From assembly GCF_030441895.1 (NCBI RefSeq), contig NZ_JARJAS010000011.1: 64,000 nt of DNA. The stretch is one strand, 5' to 3'. This stretch comes from Enterococcus_D entomosocium (GTDB taxonomy: Bacteria; Bacillota; Bacilli; Lactobacillales; Enterococcaceae). The notes under the pieces are model-generated. The model saw only the letters and a program-made list of their open reading frames with translations, was not told where the DNA came from and did not search any database. The position numbers and the translations under genes were made by a program. Shown here in pieces: positions 42,158-50,230 of the stretch (positions are counted from its first letter, which is position 1; every line of letters begins with the position of its first letter).

Positions 42158-43741
42158 TTAGTCAATCAATGGGCTTAGTGGCTGGCGTGTGATCTGCTGC
42201 TGTGCAATGACCAGGGCTTCTTGGAAGTGCTGCTGCAAAAAGTAGCGGTCATGGCTGACTGCCAGCAGGGTTCCTTGATAATCTTGCAGCATTTCTTCAA
42301 TTTCTTCTCGGGCATAGCTGTCGAGGTGATTGGTTGGTTCATCCAAAATCAGGACGTTGATTTTTTCTAAAAAGAGTTTCAGTAATGCCAACCGGATTTT
42401 TTCACCACCGGATAGATCTTTGATTCGTTTGGCCACATCACCTTGATAAAAACCACTTTTGGCTAATTGCCGACGAGCCGTTTCTTCGTTTCCTGTCAAT
42501 GTATGGACGTAGGCTAATAGGCGGCTCTCGGGATCGGAAAACTGCAGCTGCTGGGGCAAATAGCCGATCTGTAAGTTGCTGCCGCGCTTGATAGTGCCGC
42601 CGCTAGGAAGCTCCTCACCGAGAAGTAATGTGAGTAAGGTTGATTTTCCGGTACCATTGTCGCCGATGATGGCTAGATGCTCCCCACGGTAGACCGCAAA
42701 ACTGCTGTCTTTGAATAAGACTTGGCCGGCGTATTGCTGGTGCAAATCGTGAACGATGAACACCTCTTTGCCTGATTTTCCGCCATTTGCCAAGCCTTGC
42801 AGCCGATTTTTCGGGGGCGCTGGCGGTTTGACCAGTGTAAGTTTCGCTAGGCGGCGTTCCAATTCTTTGGCTTTTTTGAAGAAGGATTCATTGTCTCCTT
42901 CATGGCCCCACTGACGAAATCGACGAATCATGACTTTCAGTCGCTGGACTTCTTTTTGCTGCAGTTCGTAATTTTTGGTCAGCTCCGCCAAGCGAGCTTC
43001 TTTCAAGACACGAAATCGGCTATAGTTCCCAGGATACTCAATCAGGGCGCCTTCTTCCAGTTCCCAGGTCTTGGTGGTGACTTGATCGAGAAAGTGTCGA
43101 TCGTGAGAAACGACTAGAACCGCTTTTTTCGTATTCTGTAAATAATTTTCCAACCAGCGGATACTTGAAAGATCCAAGTGATTGGTTGGTTCATCCAGTA
43201 ACAGCAAGTCAGCATCGGTGACTAACACTTTGGCTAAAGCGACTTTGACCCGTTCACCCCCGCTAAGGTCTGTTAACCGTGCGTCCTGCCGATGGGGAAT
43301 TCCTAACCCTTGTAAGATCGCGGAAATTCGGTCTTCTAATCCATAACCGCCCAGCTCTTCAAAGCGCTGCTGCAGCTCGCCATAACGGATCAGACACTTC
43401 TCTAAATCAGTATCGGGTTCTGCCATCAAGGCTTCGTAATGGCTCATTTGCTGTTTGAGTTCTTGAATGTTAGCTGCAGAATGGAGCAGGTAGTGGGTAA
43501 CGGTTGCTTCAGAAACTGTCAGCTCTTGCTCGACCGTCCCGATCCTCAAGCCTTTTTGGCGGCTGATAACGCCGCTATCGACGCCTTCACTGCCAGTCAA
43601 GATTTGTAAAAAGGTTGATTTGCCCGTTCCGTTGATGCCGACTAAGGCAATTTTTTCCCCAGCGTCGATTTGGCAGGATAACTCCTCAAATAACGGATTC
43701 CCGCCGATGGTTTTTTTAATAGCAATTGCTTGTATGATCAT
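42158..43741 (-). CDS. ABC-F ATPase, possibly antibiotic-resistance/ribosome-protection type
   Basis: 527 residues, two ABC domains and no membrane segments. Walker A GINGTGKST and GDNGTGKST, signatures LSGGERVKVALA and LSGGEKIRLALL, and DEPTNHLD twice, joined by a basic linker (KELERRLAKLTL). ABC-F proteins act on ribosomes; some displace macrolides, lincosamides, pleuromutilins or streptogramins. The leader with an upstream peptide and terminator is typical of inducible resistance members such as vmlR or msrD, which is why resistance is suspected; it could also be a housekeeping factor. ATG 43741 has AAGGAGAG upstream. Confidence 0.88.
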   Translation of the reverse strand: MIIQAIAIKKTIGGNPLFEELSCQIDAGEKIALVGINGTGKSTFLQILTGSEGVDSGVISRQKGLRIGTVEQELTVSEATVTHYLLHSAANIQELKQQMSHYEALMAEPDTDLEKCLIRYGELQQRFEELGGYGLEDRISAILQGLGIPHRQDARLTDLSGGERVKVALAKVLVTDADLLLLDEPTNHLDLSSIRWLENYLQNTKKAVLVVSHDRHFLDQVTTKTWELEEGALIEYPGNYSRFRVLKEARLAELTKNYELQQKEVQRLKVMIRRFRQWGHEGDNESFFKKAKELERRLAKLTLVKPPAPPKNRLQGLANGGKSGKEVFIVHDLHQQYAGQVLFKDSSFAVYRGEHLAIIGDNGTGKSTLLTLLLGEELPSGGTIKRGSNLQIGYLPQQLQFSDPESRLLAYVHTLTGNEETARRQLAKSGFYQGDVAKRIKDLSGGEKIRLALLKLFLEKINVLILDEPTNHLDSYAREEIEEMLQDYQGTLLAVSHDRYFLQQHFQEALVIAQQQITRQPLSPLID

Positions 43742-43764
43742 GATCTCTCTCCTTGAGACCACTC

Positions 43765-43789
43765 AAAAAGGCCATGGATATCCATGGCC
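43765..43789 (-). terminator. Attenuator hairpin before the ABC-F gene
   Basis: A 20-nt perfect palindrome GGCCATGGATATCCATGGCC (43770-43789), followed on the minus strand by TTTTT, only 24 nt before the ABC-F start codon. An upstream segment (43826-43841, containing ATGGCCAT and CTCAAGG) can pair with the hairpin arm and the U tract, giving a possible antiterminator. Confidence 0.85.
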
Positions 43790-43845
43790 AGTGTTATTTA
43801 AACTCAGATTTTTTTGAGAAAAATACCTTGAGATGGCCATTGATT

Positions 43846-43974
43846 TTACGTAAATTTAACTGTTTTGGACAGACTCGTCCCGTCAACAGCAACTGTAAAA
43901 CCAATTGCATGGCTAAATGCGATATGGTATCGTTGGTAATTTTCATTACTTGTTATTTTAGTCATGCGCATCAT
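43846..43974 (-). CDS. 42-residue leader peptide of the ABC-F gene
   Basis: Starts MMRMTKITSNENY and ends SKTVKFT, preceded by an excellent Shine-Dalgarno AAAGGAGG (complement of 43985-43992) at suitable spacing. It lies between the promoter and the attenuator, and its stop codon is 4 nt from the putative antiterminator segment. Its probable job is to sense ribosome-targeting drugs by stalling. I do not recognise the peptide. Confidence 0.72.
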   Translation of the reverse strand: MMRMTKITSNENYQRYHIAFSHAIGFTVAVDGTSLSKTVKFT

Positions 43975-44008
43975 GGTCGTTTTCCCTCCTTTGTGTCTTT
44001 GTCTTTTC

Positions 44009-44037
44009 AGTGTACCTGAAAGTATCAGAAAGTTCAA
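44009..44037 (-). promoter_or_regulatory. Promoter of the ABC-F leader
   Basis: On the minus strand TTGAAC, 17-nt spacer, TACACT. The transcript would run about 260 nt before the ABC-F start. Confidence 0.75.
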
Positions 44038-44054
44038 CCAGGACTGGCGGTTTC

Positions 44055-46055
44055 TTAGCGTTCCTCGATGCGTAATTCTGTCAGAGAGCTTTCTTTCATC
44101 TGACCGATGACCAAAGGAACGGTCTCATGAACCACATCGCTGTATTCTAAGCCGAACCAGCGTTCAGGTGAAATAGTATGGCGTTTGATAAAAAGCTTCG
44201 TCTGCATGACTTGCTTCTGCCATTTGCTTAATGCAGTTGCATTCGACAGCTCTTCTTCGATCATCACGAATTGGAAATCACCCACATTGCGTCCAGGCGT
44301 TAAGGAATAGCGTTGCGGCTGCAGCGGCAAGCGACCATCTTTCATCAATTCTTGAATGATTTGGCGAATGTAGAGATTGACTTCTTGCGGCACCCGAAAG
44401 CCGAGATAAAGCTTTAGTTTAACGATAAAATCGGTATCTGCCATCGAAACTTCATATTTTTTCGTATAAGGTTCATCGGTGACTTCCACATTGACGAACC
44501 AATACACTTTGGCACGCTTCGGCCGTTTGTCTAAAATGGAATAGATGAACTGCTGACCGATCTGATCGTCTTGCAGTTTAGGAACCATGAAGACGACGTT
44601 CGTCTGAGATAACGGCAAAGAATCATCTTCCCGCAACTGTTTCAATTGAGGGATATAGGTAGAAAGTGCAACTTCTTCGGCAGCATTTTCTTGAATACGA
44701 TTGCCCCATTCCCAAATCAGCATCACGCCGATGATCACGCTGGCTAACAAGATGGCAACGTAACCGCCATGGAAAAATTTCGTCGCACTAGAGATAAAGA
44801 AAATGCCTTCGATCGCTGCAAAAAAGAGCGTGATGAACGGTGCCAAGAAACGGGTCTTCTTGTTTTGGTGCAAGTAGAAATACAGCAAAATAGTGGTCAT
44901 CAACATCGTTACCGTAATGGCCAACCCATAAGCGGCTTCCATCCGAGTAGAGGTCTGGAAGAATAAGACTACGCCGGAACAGGCGATCCACAGCAAGGTG
45001 TTCAAGGCAGGAATATACATTTGCCCGATAGACGCCCCCGGATAGATGATTTGCATCCGCGGCAATAGTTTCAACTTGATGGCTTCAGAAACCAAGGTAA
45101 AGGAGCCAGACAGCAGAGCTTGCGAAGCAATGATGGCAGCGAGTGTGGCGAAGCTGACACCAAAGACTGTCCACCCTTGCGGCAACGCTTGGAAAAATGG
45201 ATTCAAGTTTTCGATTTCTTGATAAGTCGGGTTTTGATAGACTTGCAGCAGCCACGCCGCTTGACCAAAGTAATTCAGCATCAAGCAGATTTTGATATAG
45301 GGCCAGCTAGCATAAATGTTTTTCTTACCCACATGACCTAAGTCCGAGTAGAGGGCTTCCGCACCAGTAGTCGCCAAAAAGATATTGCCGAGAATAAAGA
45401 GACCAGCGCTGTTATCGGGACTAAAGAGCAGATTGATCGCATACCGGGGATCAAGGGCCCGAATCACCGAAAGGTCACCGGCAAAGTTCATCACACCGAC
45501 GATGCCCAAGAAGGTGAACCAGCCTAGCATGATCGGTCCGAAGGCTTTGCCGACAAACTCAGTCCCAAAGCGCTGCAGGGCAAAGAGGACCAATAAGATT
45601 GCTAAGGTTATGCCGACGATGATCGATTGGTCATTGCCGAAGCGATCAAAAAAGGCTGGAATTCCCCGTAATCCTTCGATGGCAGTGGTCACGGTCACGG
45701 CAGGCGTCAATACCCCATCTGCTAGCAGGGCTGCGCCCCCGATGATCGCTGGAATAATCAAGTAGCGGCTGTTTTTACGAACTAAGGTATAAAGGGAAAA
45801 AATCCCGCCTTCTCCATGGTTATCCGCGTTTAATGCGATCAAGACGTACTTGATCGTCGTTAACAAGGTCAGCGTCCAAAAGACGAGCGAGACGCTGCCT
45901 AAGATAAAATCGGGCGTTAAGGTGCGGAGTCCGCCATTATCCTCCACCAGGGCTTTCATTACGTAAAGTGGGCTCGTACCGATATCACCGTAGACCACCC
46001 CCATGGCGACTAAAAGTCCGCCGGCGGTCACTTTTTTCATTTTACTTGAACTCAT
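44055..46055 (-). CDS. kup: KUP-type potassium importer
   Basis: 666 residues. About 12 membrane helices with the KUP hallmark GVVYGDIGTSPLYV at the N-terminus, and a cytosolic C-terminal domain (about 460-666). A proton-coupled K+ importer; in related lactic acid bacteria KUP proteins respond to cyclic di-AMP. ATG 46055 has ATGGAGGG upstream; the frame extends 10 codons further without need. Its leader has a small reading frame and attenuator. Confidence 0.93.
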   Translation of the reverse strand: MSSSKMKKVTAGGLLVAMGVVYGDIGTSPLYVMKALVEDNGGLRTLTPDFILGSVSLVFWTLTLLTTIKYVLIALNADNHGEGGIFSLYTLVRKNSRYLIIPAIIGGAALLADGVLTPAVTVTTAIEGLRGIPAFFDRFGNDQSIIVGITLAILLVLFALQRFGTEFVGKAFGPIMLGWFTFLGIVGVMNFAGDLSVIRALDPRYAINLLFSPDNSAGLFILGNIFLATTGAEALYSDLGHVGKKNIYASWPYIKICLMLNYFGQAAWLLQVYQNPTYQEIENLNPFFQALPQGWTVFGVSFATLAAIIASQALLSGSFTLVSEAIKLKLLPRMQIIYPGASIGQMYIPALNTLLWIACSGVVLFFQTSTRMEAAYGLAITVTMLMTTILLYFYLHQNKKTRFLAPFITLFFAAIEGIFFISSATKFFHGGYVAILLASVIIGVMLIWEWGNRIQENAAEEVALSTYIPQLKQLREDDSLPLSQTNVVFMVPKLQDDQIGQQFIYSILDKRPKRAKVYWFVNVEVTDEPYTKKYEVSMADTDFIVKLKLYLGFRVPQEVNLYIRQIIQELMKDGRLPLQPQRYSLTPGRNVGDFQFVMIEEELSNATALSKWQKQVMQTKLFIKRHTISPERWFGLEYSDVVHETVPLVIGQMKESSLTELRIEER

Positions 46056-46083
46056 TGACTGTTTTCCCTCCATTTTAAACTGC

Positions 46084-46117
46084 AAAAAGACCTAAGCGGC
46101 CCCTTGCCACTTAGGTC
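46084..46117 (-). terminator. Attenuator hairpin before kup
   Basis: On the minus strand, GACCTAAGTGGC / GCCGCTTAGGTC (12 bp with one T:G) and loop AAGGG, then TTTTT, 29 nt before the kup start. The 5' arm CCTAAGTG can instead pair with CACTTTAGG around the leader's Shine-Dalgarno (plus 46195-46203), giving an alternative fold. Confidence 0.88.
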
Positions 46118-46184
46118 TTGCAAGAAACATCTTAAACCAGCGGATTCCCGCTTGCTGTTGATCTAAGATCATGGAACGATCCAT
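46092..46184 (-). CDS. 30-residue leader peptide of kup
   Basis: Starts MDRSMILDQQQAG and ends RPKWQGAA. Preceded by AGGGGAG at 6-nt spacing. Its last codons and stop lie inside the attenuator stem, so a ribosome finishing or stalling there directly decides whether the hairpin can form. Unknown peptide. Confidence 0.72.
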   Translation of the reverse strand: MDRSMILDQQQAGIRWFKMFLARPKWQGAA

Positions 46185-46208
46185 GTGCTACTCCCCTAAA
46201 GTGCTCTT

Positions 46209-46237
46209 ATTATCTTTGTTTTTGCAGCTCCTGTCAA
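46209..46237 (-). promoter_or_regulatory. Promoter of the kup leader
   Basis: On the minus strand, consensus TTGACA, 17-nt spacer, GATAAT. Confidence 0.85.
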
Positions 46238-46325
46238 TTGATTTGATAAAAATGGCAATAAACATTTTTCTTTTACTGCTTTTCAGCGTAAGATAACAAT
46301 AGGTATGGAATAAGGAGGCAGGAAA

Positions 46326-47081
46326 ATGATTGAGATCAAGAATCTGACGAAACAGTATGGACCCAAAAAAGCATTGTCTGATCTTTCCCTGACGATTCGT
46401 CAAGGGGAGATCTTTGGCTTTCTGGGACACAACGGGGCAGGGAAGTCGACAACAATCAAAAGCTTAGTGAGTATTTTGCAACCGACGAGTGGGGAAATCT
46501 TTTTTGACGGTCAATCCCTCGCGGAACATCGGGAAGCGATAAAAAAACAAATTGCCTATGTGCCGGACACGCCAGATTTGTTTTTACAGCTAACAGCAGG
46601 GGAGTATTGGGACTTGATTGCCGCAGCGTATGAGGTGCCAGCAGCGGAAAAGGCCGAGCGTTTGCAAAAATTAGGGCGCTTGTTTGATATGCTGTCTCAT
46701 GAAGAAGAGACCATCGCCAGCTTTTCCCATGGAATGAGGCAAAAAACGCTGCTGATTGGGGCATTGATTCCCGATCCGGACATTTGGATCTTGGATGAAC
46801 CATTGCAAGGCTTAGATCCTCAAGCGGCGTATGATTTAAAAGAAATGATGAAACAGCACGCTGCCAAGGGTAAGACCGTGATTTTTTCCACCCACGTCTT
46901 GGACACCGCCCAGCAGTTGTGCGATCAATTGGCGATTTTGAAAAAAGGTGAGCTGCTGTACAATGGCTCAGTGGCAGATTTGCTGGCACAGCATCCGTCG
47001 CTTTCTTTGGAAACAATCTATCTGCAAATGACTGGGAGAAGTCAAGAAGAAGCGATTCTTGCAGAAGCGGAGGAAGCGTAG
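46326..47081 (+). CDS. ABC transporter ATPase (YthP/EcsA-like)
   Basis: 251 residues. Walker A GHNGAGKST, signature FSHGMRQK and Walker B IWILDEPL. Similar in build to EcsA but a separate copy. Start ATG 46326 with AAGGAGG upstream. Its stop codon directly abuts the permease start (TAGATG). Substrate unknown. Confidence 0.9.
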   Translation: MIEIKNLTKQYGPKKALSDLSLTIRQGEIFGFLGHNGAGKSTTIKSLVSILQPTSGEIFFDGQSLAEHREAIKKQIAYVPDTPDLFLQLTAGEYWDLIAAAYEVPAAEKAERLQKLGRLFDMLSHEEETIASFSHGMRQKTLLIGALIPDPDIWILDEPLQGLDPQAAYDLKEMMKQHAAKGKTVIFSTHVLDTAQQLCDQLAILKKGELLYNGSVADLLAQHPSLSLETIYLQMTGRSQEEAILAEAEEA

Positions 47082-48662
47082 ATGCGAAAACAACAATTTC
47101 TGACGCTGACTTCCGTTAATTTGCGGTATGCCAATCCCCAACTAACAGACAAAGCCCGCAAAAAAGGCAAGGCTGGTTCGACCTTGACCAGTTATCTGTT
47201 GTTTCAATATGCGCTTTCTGGGGTAGTGTTTCTCCTAATCTATGGCTTGACGATGATCACATTGGATTTTAGTCAGATGCCGGGCTTTTTTACCTATTAT
47301 GTCGCTTTGTTCGGAATCTTAGGCTTTTCCCAAGGGATTTCGTCCATTTACAATGTCTTCTTCGAAAGTCAAGATCTGCCAGCGTATTTGCCGCTGCCCT
47401 TTCGACAGAGTGAAATTTTTCTGGCAAAGATCGTGGTGGTATTTCTTACCGTTGCGCCGTTTATTTTTCCTTTGTTGGTCTTATTTCTCCTGACAGGGAT
47501 TCGGGCAAACGTCTTTTTCTTGCTGACGATCTTATGGGCGTTCTTGCTGTTCGGCTTGTTTTTAGTCTTGATCTTCAGCATTTGCAGCTTGATCGTCTTC
47601 AGCCTGACCCGCACCAAGTTTTTCTTGAAGCATAAAAAATTGGTCACTAGTTTATTGCTAGGCGTGACGATGCTGGTTGTTGTGATCGGGGTCTTAATGA
47701 TGAATCAGGTGAATACTTATGAGACAGACGTGGTAGACCGGGGAGCGATCAGCTTTTTATTGCCTTTTTATTATGTGATGGTGGCACCGTTTCAAACGAC
47801 CGGTTTGCTTAGCTTGCTAGGGATCATCGCCACAGCAGGCGTGCTGCTTTTTGCCCTCTATCGATTGATCTTGCCGAAGTTTTATGAGCAAGTGGCAGCC
47901 GCGGCGCCTAACCAAGGGAGTGTTCGTCGGAAACATAAGCCCAATCAAGGCTTGGGCCAGCTGTTGTTTAATTACAATTCGCAGTTGATCCGTGATCCGA
48001 ATTTGATCATGCAAGTCTTTTCTTCTTCGTTGCTGATGCCCATCATTTTCTTAGTGTCTTTTGTGTTTACAGGAGCGATTCAGTTAAGTGAATTGGATGA
48101 GCGGTTTATCGGTGTTGTTTTCGTGGCGGGGATCGCCTTGGCGGCACTGATGGTCAACCCGACTTCTTTTATCAGTAATTTGATTTCATTGGATCAGGAG
48201 AATTTCTTGTTTGTCCGCTCCTTGCCGCTATCGATGAAGCGCTACTTGCGGGAAAAATTCCGCTTTGGCGTCGTTTTGCAGCTGAGCTTAACGGCAGTCA
48301 TCGTGCTGGCAGCAGTGCTTTTATTCAAAATGCCGCTGATTTTGGCTATCTCTTTCCTAGTAGGAGCACTTTGGAGCAGTTTTCTTTTGTGCTTGAAATA
48401 TTTTGCTCGGGATTATCGATTGCTGCTTTTGGATTGGACCAATATCAGTCAATTGTTTACGAGAGGGGCGGGGAGTCTTGGGTTAGCCATTGGAACAGTC
48501 GCAACGCTATTTCTTTCCGTCATTGTTATCATCCTTTATGGCTTTGCTGCGACTTCGGTTGATTTTTGGTTATTGAATGGTCCGGTTTTCTTTGTGATCC
48601 TCTTGACCAGCGTCCTTTGGATAACCCATTATCACCATAGATTTTGGCGTCGTTTTTCCTAA
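47082..48662 (+). CDS. ABC transporter permease (YthQ-like)
   Basis: 526 residues with about 10-12 hydrophobic helices and a basic central loop (SVRRKHKPNQGLGQ). Membrane partner of the preceding ATPase, from which it is translated without a gap. The pair resembles B. subtilis YthP/YthQ, of unknown substrate. Confidence 0.87.
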   Translation: MRKQQFLTLTSVNLRYANPQLTDKARKKGKAGSTLTSYLLFQYALSGVVFLLIYGLTMITLDFSQMPGFFTYYVALFGILGFSQGISSIYNVFFESQDLPAYLPLPFRQSEIFLAKIVVVFLTVAPFIFPLLVLFLLTGIRANVFFLLTILWAFLLFGLFLVLIFSICSLIVFSLTRTKFFLKHKKLVTSLLLGVTMLVVVIGVLMMNQVNTYETDVVDRGAISFLLPFYYVMVAPFQTTGLLSLLGIIATAGVLLFALYRLILPKFYEQVAAAAPNQGSVRRKHKPNQGLGQLLFNYNSQLIRDPNLIMQVFSSSLLMPIIFLVSFVFTGAIQLSELDERFIGVVFVAGIALAALMVNPTSFISNLISLDQENFLFVRSLPLSMKRYLREKFRFGVVLQLSLTAVIVLAAVLLFKMPLILAISFLVGALWSSFLLCLKYFARDYRLLLLDWTNISQLFTRGAGSLGLAIGTVATLFLSVIVIILYGFAATSVDFWLLNGPVFFVILLTSVLWITHYHHRFWRRFS

Positions 48663-48688
48663 GGGAAGCGACGCTTTGCTTTTTTTAT
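48647..48688 (+). terminator. Terminator overlapping the permease stop codon
   Basis: Stem GCGTCG..TTTTCC / GGGAA..CGACGC, then TTTGC and seven T. The stop codon lies in the loop. Confidence 0.75.
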
Positions 48689-48710
48689 TTAAGGATGGGT
48701 AAATTAACTA

Positions 48711-48734
48711 TTTATTCAGAAAATTCAGAAAAAC
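48711..48734 (+). promoter_or_regulatory. Two overlapping CodY-like boxes
   Basis: TTTATTCAGAAAATT (48711-48725, 12 of 15 to consensus) overlaps AAAATTCAGAAAAAC (48720-48734, 11 of 15), just before a TTTACA -35. Confidence 0.5.
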
Positions 48735-48736
48735 TA

Positions 48737-48766
48737 TTTACAATCAAAAGGAAACATGGTTAGATA
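48737..48766 (+). promoter_or_regulatory. Promoter of the putative small RNA
   Basis: TTTACA (48737-48742) followed after 17 nt by TTAGAT, or after 18 nt by TAGATA. Confidence 0.5.
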
Positions 48767-48771
48767 GGAGT

Positions 48772-48905
48772 ACCTATTACTTTGCTTTCATTTTTTGCTG
48801 TACAAGTTTGGATAACCGACTTGTCAAAGAGCTGTGACCAAAGGCAAAAAGACCAATGAGACCTAAGTGCTCGTTAACTCTTTTGCTTTTGTCACGGTTT
48901 TTTTT
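48772..48905 (+). ncRNA. Putative free-standing structured RNA
   Basis: About 134 nt with no sensible reading frame. A strong hairpin ACAAGTTTGG-ATAA-CCGACTTGT (48802-48824) is followed by a long terminator hairpin (GTGACCAAAGGCAAAAAGA, 48834-48852, with TCTTTTGCTTTTGTCAC, 48879-48895) and eight T. TTTTTTGC (about 48792-48799) can alternatively pair with GCAAAAAG of the terminator arm. It ends facing usp, so it is not a leader of a rightward gene. I do not recognise it. Confidence 0.5.
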
Positions 48906-48909
48906 GCAC

Positions 48910-48935
48910 AAAAAAACCTGCCAAGCAGCGGCAGG
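48910..48935 (-). terminator. Terminator after usp
   Basis: On the minus strand CCTGCC-7 nt-GGCAGG followed by seven T. Confidence 0.88.
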
Positions 48936-48946
48936 TCGTCTCACTA

Positions 48947-49426
48947 TTAAGCTTTCGTGTGGTCTTTTGCTGGGACTTTGTTTTCTAGGTCTGTCCGCAC
49001 AACTAACACATCACAGCCAGCATGGCGAATGACATACTCAGACACGGAACCGATAAAGATTCGTTCCACGGCATTTAAACCAGTGGCACCGATCATAATC
49101 AAATCGATGTTGTGATCTTCGGGCAATTGTTTGGCAATGATTGGTTTTGGCGAGCCGTATTCAATCACTGTTTTGACTGCAGTTACTTGGTGTTTGCGGG
49201 CATAATCCTCATAGTCTTTCAAAGTTTGTTTGGCCATTTCGGTTGCTTGCTCAGCAAGCATGCCGTCAAAAGAAGAAACGGTTTGAAAGGCCCGAGTGTC
49301 GATCACATGTGCTAAAACTAATTCAGAATCATTCCGCTGTGCCACATTCACGGCTTTTTTGAAGGCTAATTCTGACTCGCTAGACCCATCGACGGCTACC
49401 ATGATTCGTTGATATTGTTGTAACAT
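48947..49426 (-). CDS. Universal stress protein, UspA family
   Basis: 159 residues. Rossmann-like Usp domain with N-terminal MVAVDGSSES and the ATP-binding signature GATGLNAVERIFIGSVSEYV. Expressed under stress or starvation; binds ATP, no known catalytic role. ATG 49426 is preferred over 49441 because GGGAG is 8 nt upstream. Second gene after a small membrane protein. Confidence 0.92.
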   Translation of the reverse strand: MLQQYQRIMVAVDGSSESELAFKKAVNVAQRNDSELVLAHVIDTRAFQTVSSFDGMLAEQATEMAKQTLKDYEDYARKHQVTAVKTVIEYGSPKPIIAKQLPEDHNIDLIMIGATGLNAVERIFIGSVSEYVIRHAGCDVLVVRTDLENKVPAKDHTKA

Positions 49427-49490
49427 AAGAAACACTCCCATCTGTTATCTTCTACTTTTATTGTAATGCTTTTTTCTGGAAAAAGAAAAC

Positions 49491-49781
49491 CTAATTTTCC
49501 TTTTTTTTCATTTTTTGTGCCAGCAAGATGCTGAATGAAGCGGAAGAGAGCAGCAACAACGCCAAATAAAACAAGGCAATCAGCTCTCTATCGACAAAGC
49601 CCACAACCAATGCCACTACGCCTAAAAGGAAATGAATGAGGCTATAGGTTTTTAAGAAGACTTTATTCGCCTCAGTAGTAGGGATCAAAGTGAAAAAAAT
49701 CGCTTGTTTGGCATAAAGCAAATAACTGGTGCCGAATAATACGAGTGCCACGATCGTAAATAATAGAAGAATCATAAACAT
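49491..49781 (-). CDS. Small three-helix membrane protein, unknown
   Basis: 96 residues with three hydrophobic segments (about 2-25, 45-65, 68-88) and a basic C-terminus (QKMKKKEN). Lies 64 nt upstream of usp in the same direction. The combination of a hypothetical gene plus usp behind a structured RNA is exactly the context reported for the lacto-usp RNA motif. Function unknown. Confidence 0.78.
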   Translation of the reverse strand: MFMILLLFTIVALVLFGTSYLLYAKQAIFFTLIPTTEANKVFLKTYSLIHFLLGVVALVVGFVDRELIALFYLALLLLSSASFSILLAQKMKKKEN

Positions 49782-49902
49782 ACGCCATCCTATTCTAAGT
49801 TGATAGATTTAGTATAGCGAACCCTAGAAAGAATAGCAAAAGCCACCCTTACTTTGATATCAGATGGAGGACGTTGCACGGTTTCTAACGGCTAGAAAAC
49901 GC

Positions 49903-49931
49903 AAAAAAGCCATCTGTTAAAAACAGATGGC
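49903..49931 (-). terminator. Terminator between the lacto-usp RNA and the usp operon
   Basis: On the minus strand, GCCATCTGTT / AACAGATGGC with a short loop and six T. It could end the RNA or regulate read-through into the usp operon. Confidence 0.87.
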
Positions 49932-49984
49932 ACATTCTAAAAAGAATGGGTAATATCCGTTGATGCCGTTCTTTTTTCCCATAG

Positions 49985-50148
49985 TATTGATCCCGCAAAT
50001 TCTAGCAGGTGGGTTCCACGGTCTAAGCTTCGAACTACCAAAGGAAAAGGCATGTTACCAGCATTGACACAAGACGGATCCCAAGATATCAATAAAAATG
50101 TTCGGTCAACACACAAAAGGGACAACTCGTACATCACAGAATTCCCAC
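49985..50148 (-). ncRNA. ssrS: lacto-usp RNA, probable 6S RNA (ssrS)
   Basis: A structured, non-coding stretch on the minus strand directly after rarA and before the hypothetical gene + usp pair. The 5' end GGTGGG pairs with CCCACC (plus 50008-50013), extended by a UUC/GGA step, enclosing a long imperfect hairpin with GTTGAC/GTCAAT inside. The lacto-usp motif is known only from lactic acid bacteria, in front of such operons, and was proposed to be their 6S RNA; 6S next to rarA is common in Firmicutes. 6S binds sigma-A RNA polymerase in stationary phase. Ends are approximate. Confidence 0.75.
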
Positions 50149-50152
50149 CCTT

Positions 50153-50181
50153 ATAGTAGCATAGGAATGACGAAGGTGCAA
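50153..50181 (-). promoter_or_regulatory. Promoter of the lacto-usp/6S RNA
   Basis: On the minus strand TTGCAC, 17-nt spacer, TACTAT; start expected near 50148. Confidence 0.75.
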
Positions 50182-50230
50182 TAAAGTTGTTTGAAAACGA
50201 TACCAAAAAGTCACTATTTTTTCTAAGCAC

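Noticed and set aside
48772..48905. The unnamed RNA as SRP RNA, tmRNA or a rightward leader
   Set aside because: It lacks the SRP GGAA-loop domain and any tRNA-like end, and the only gene beyond it is on the other strand.
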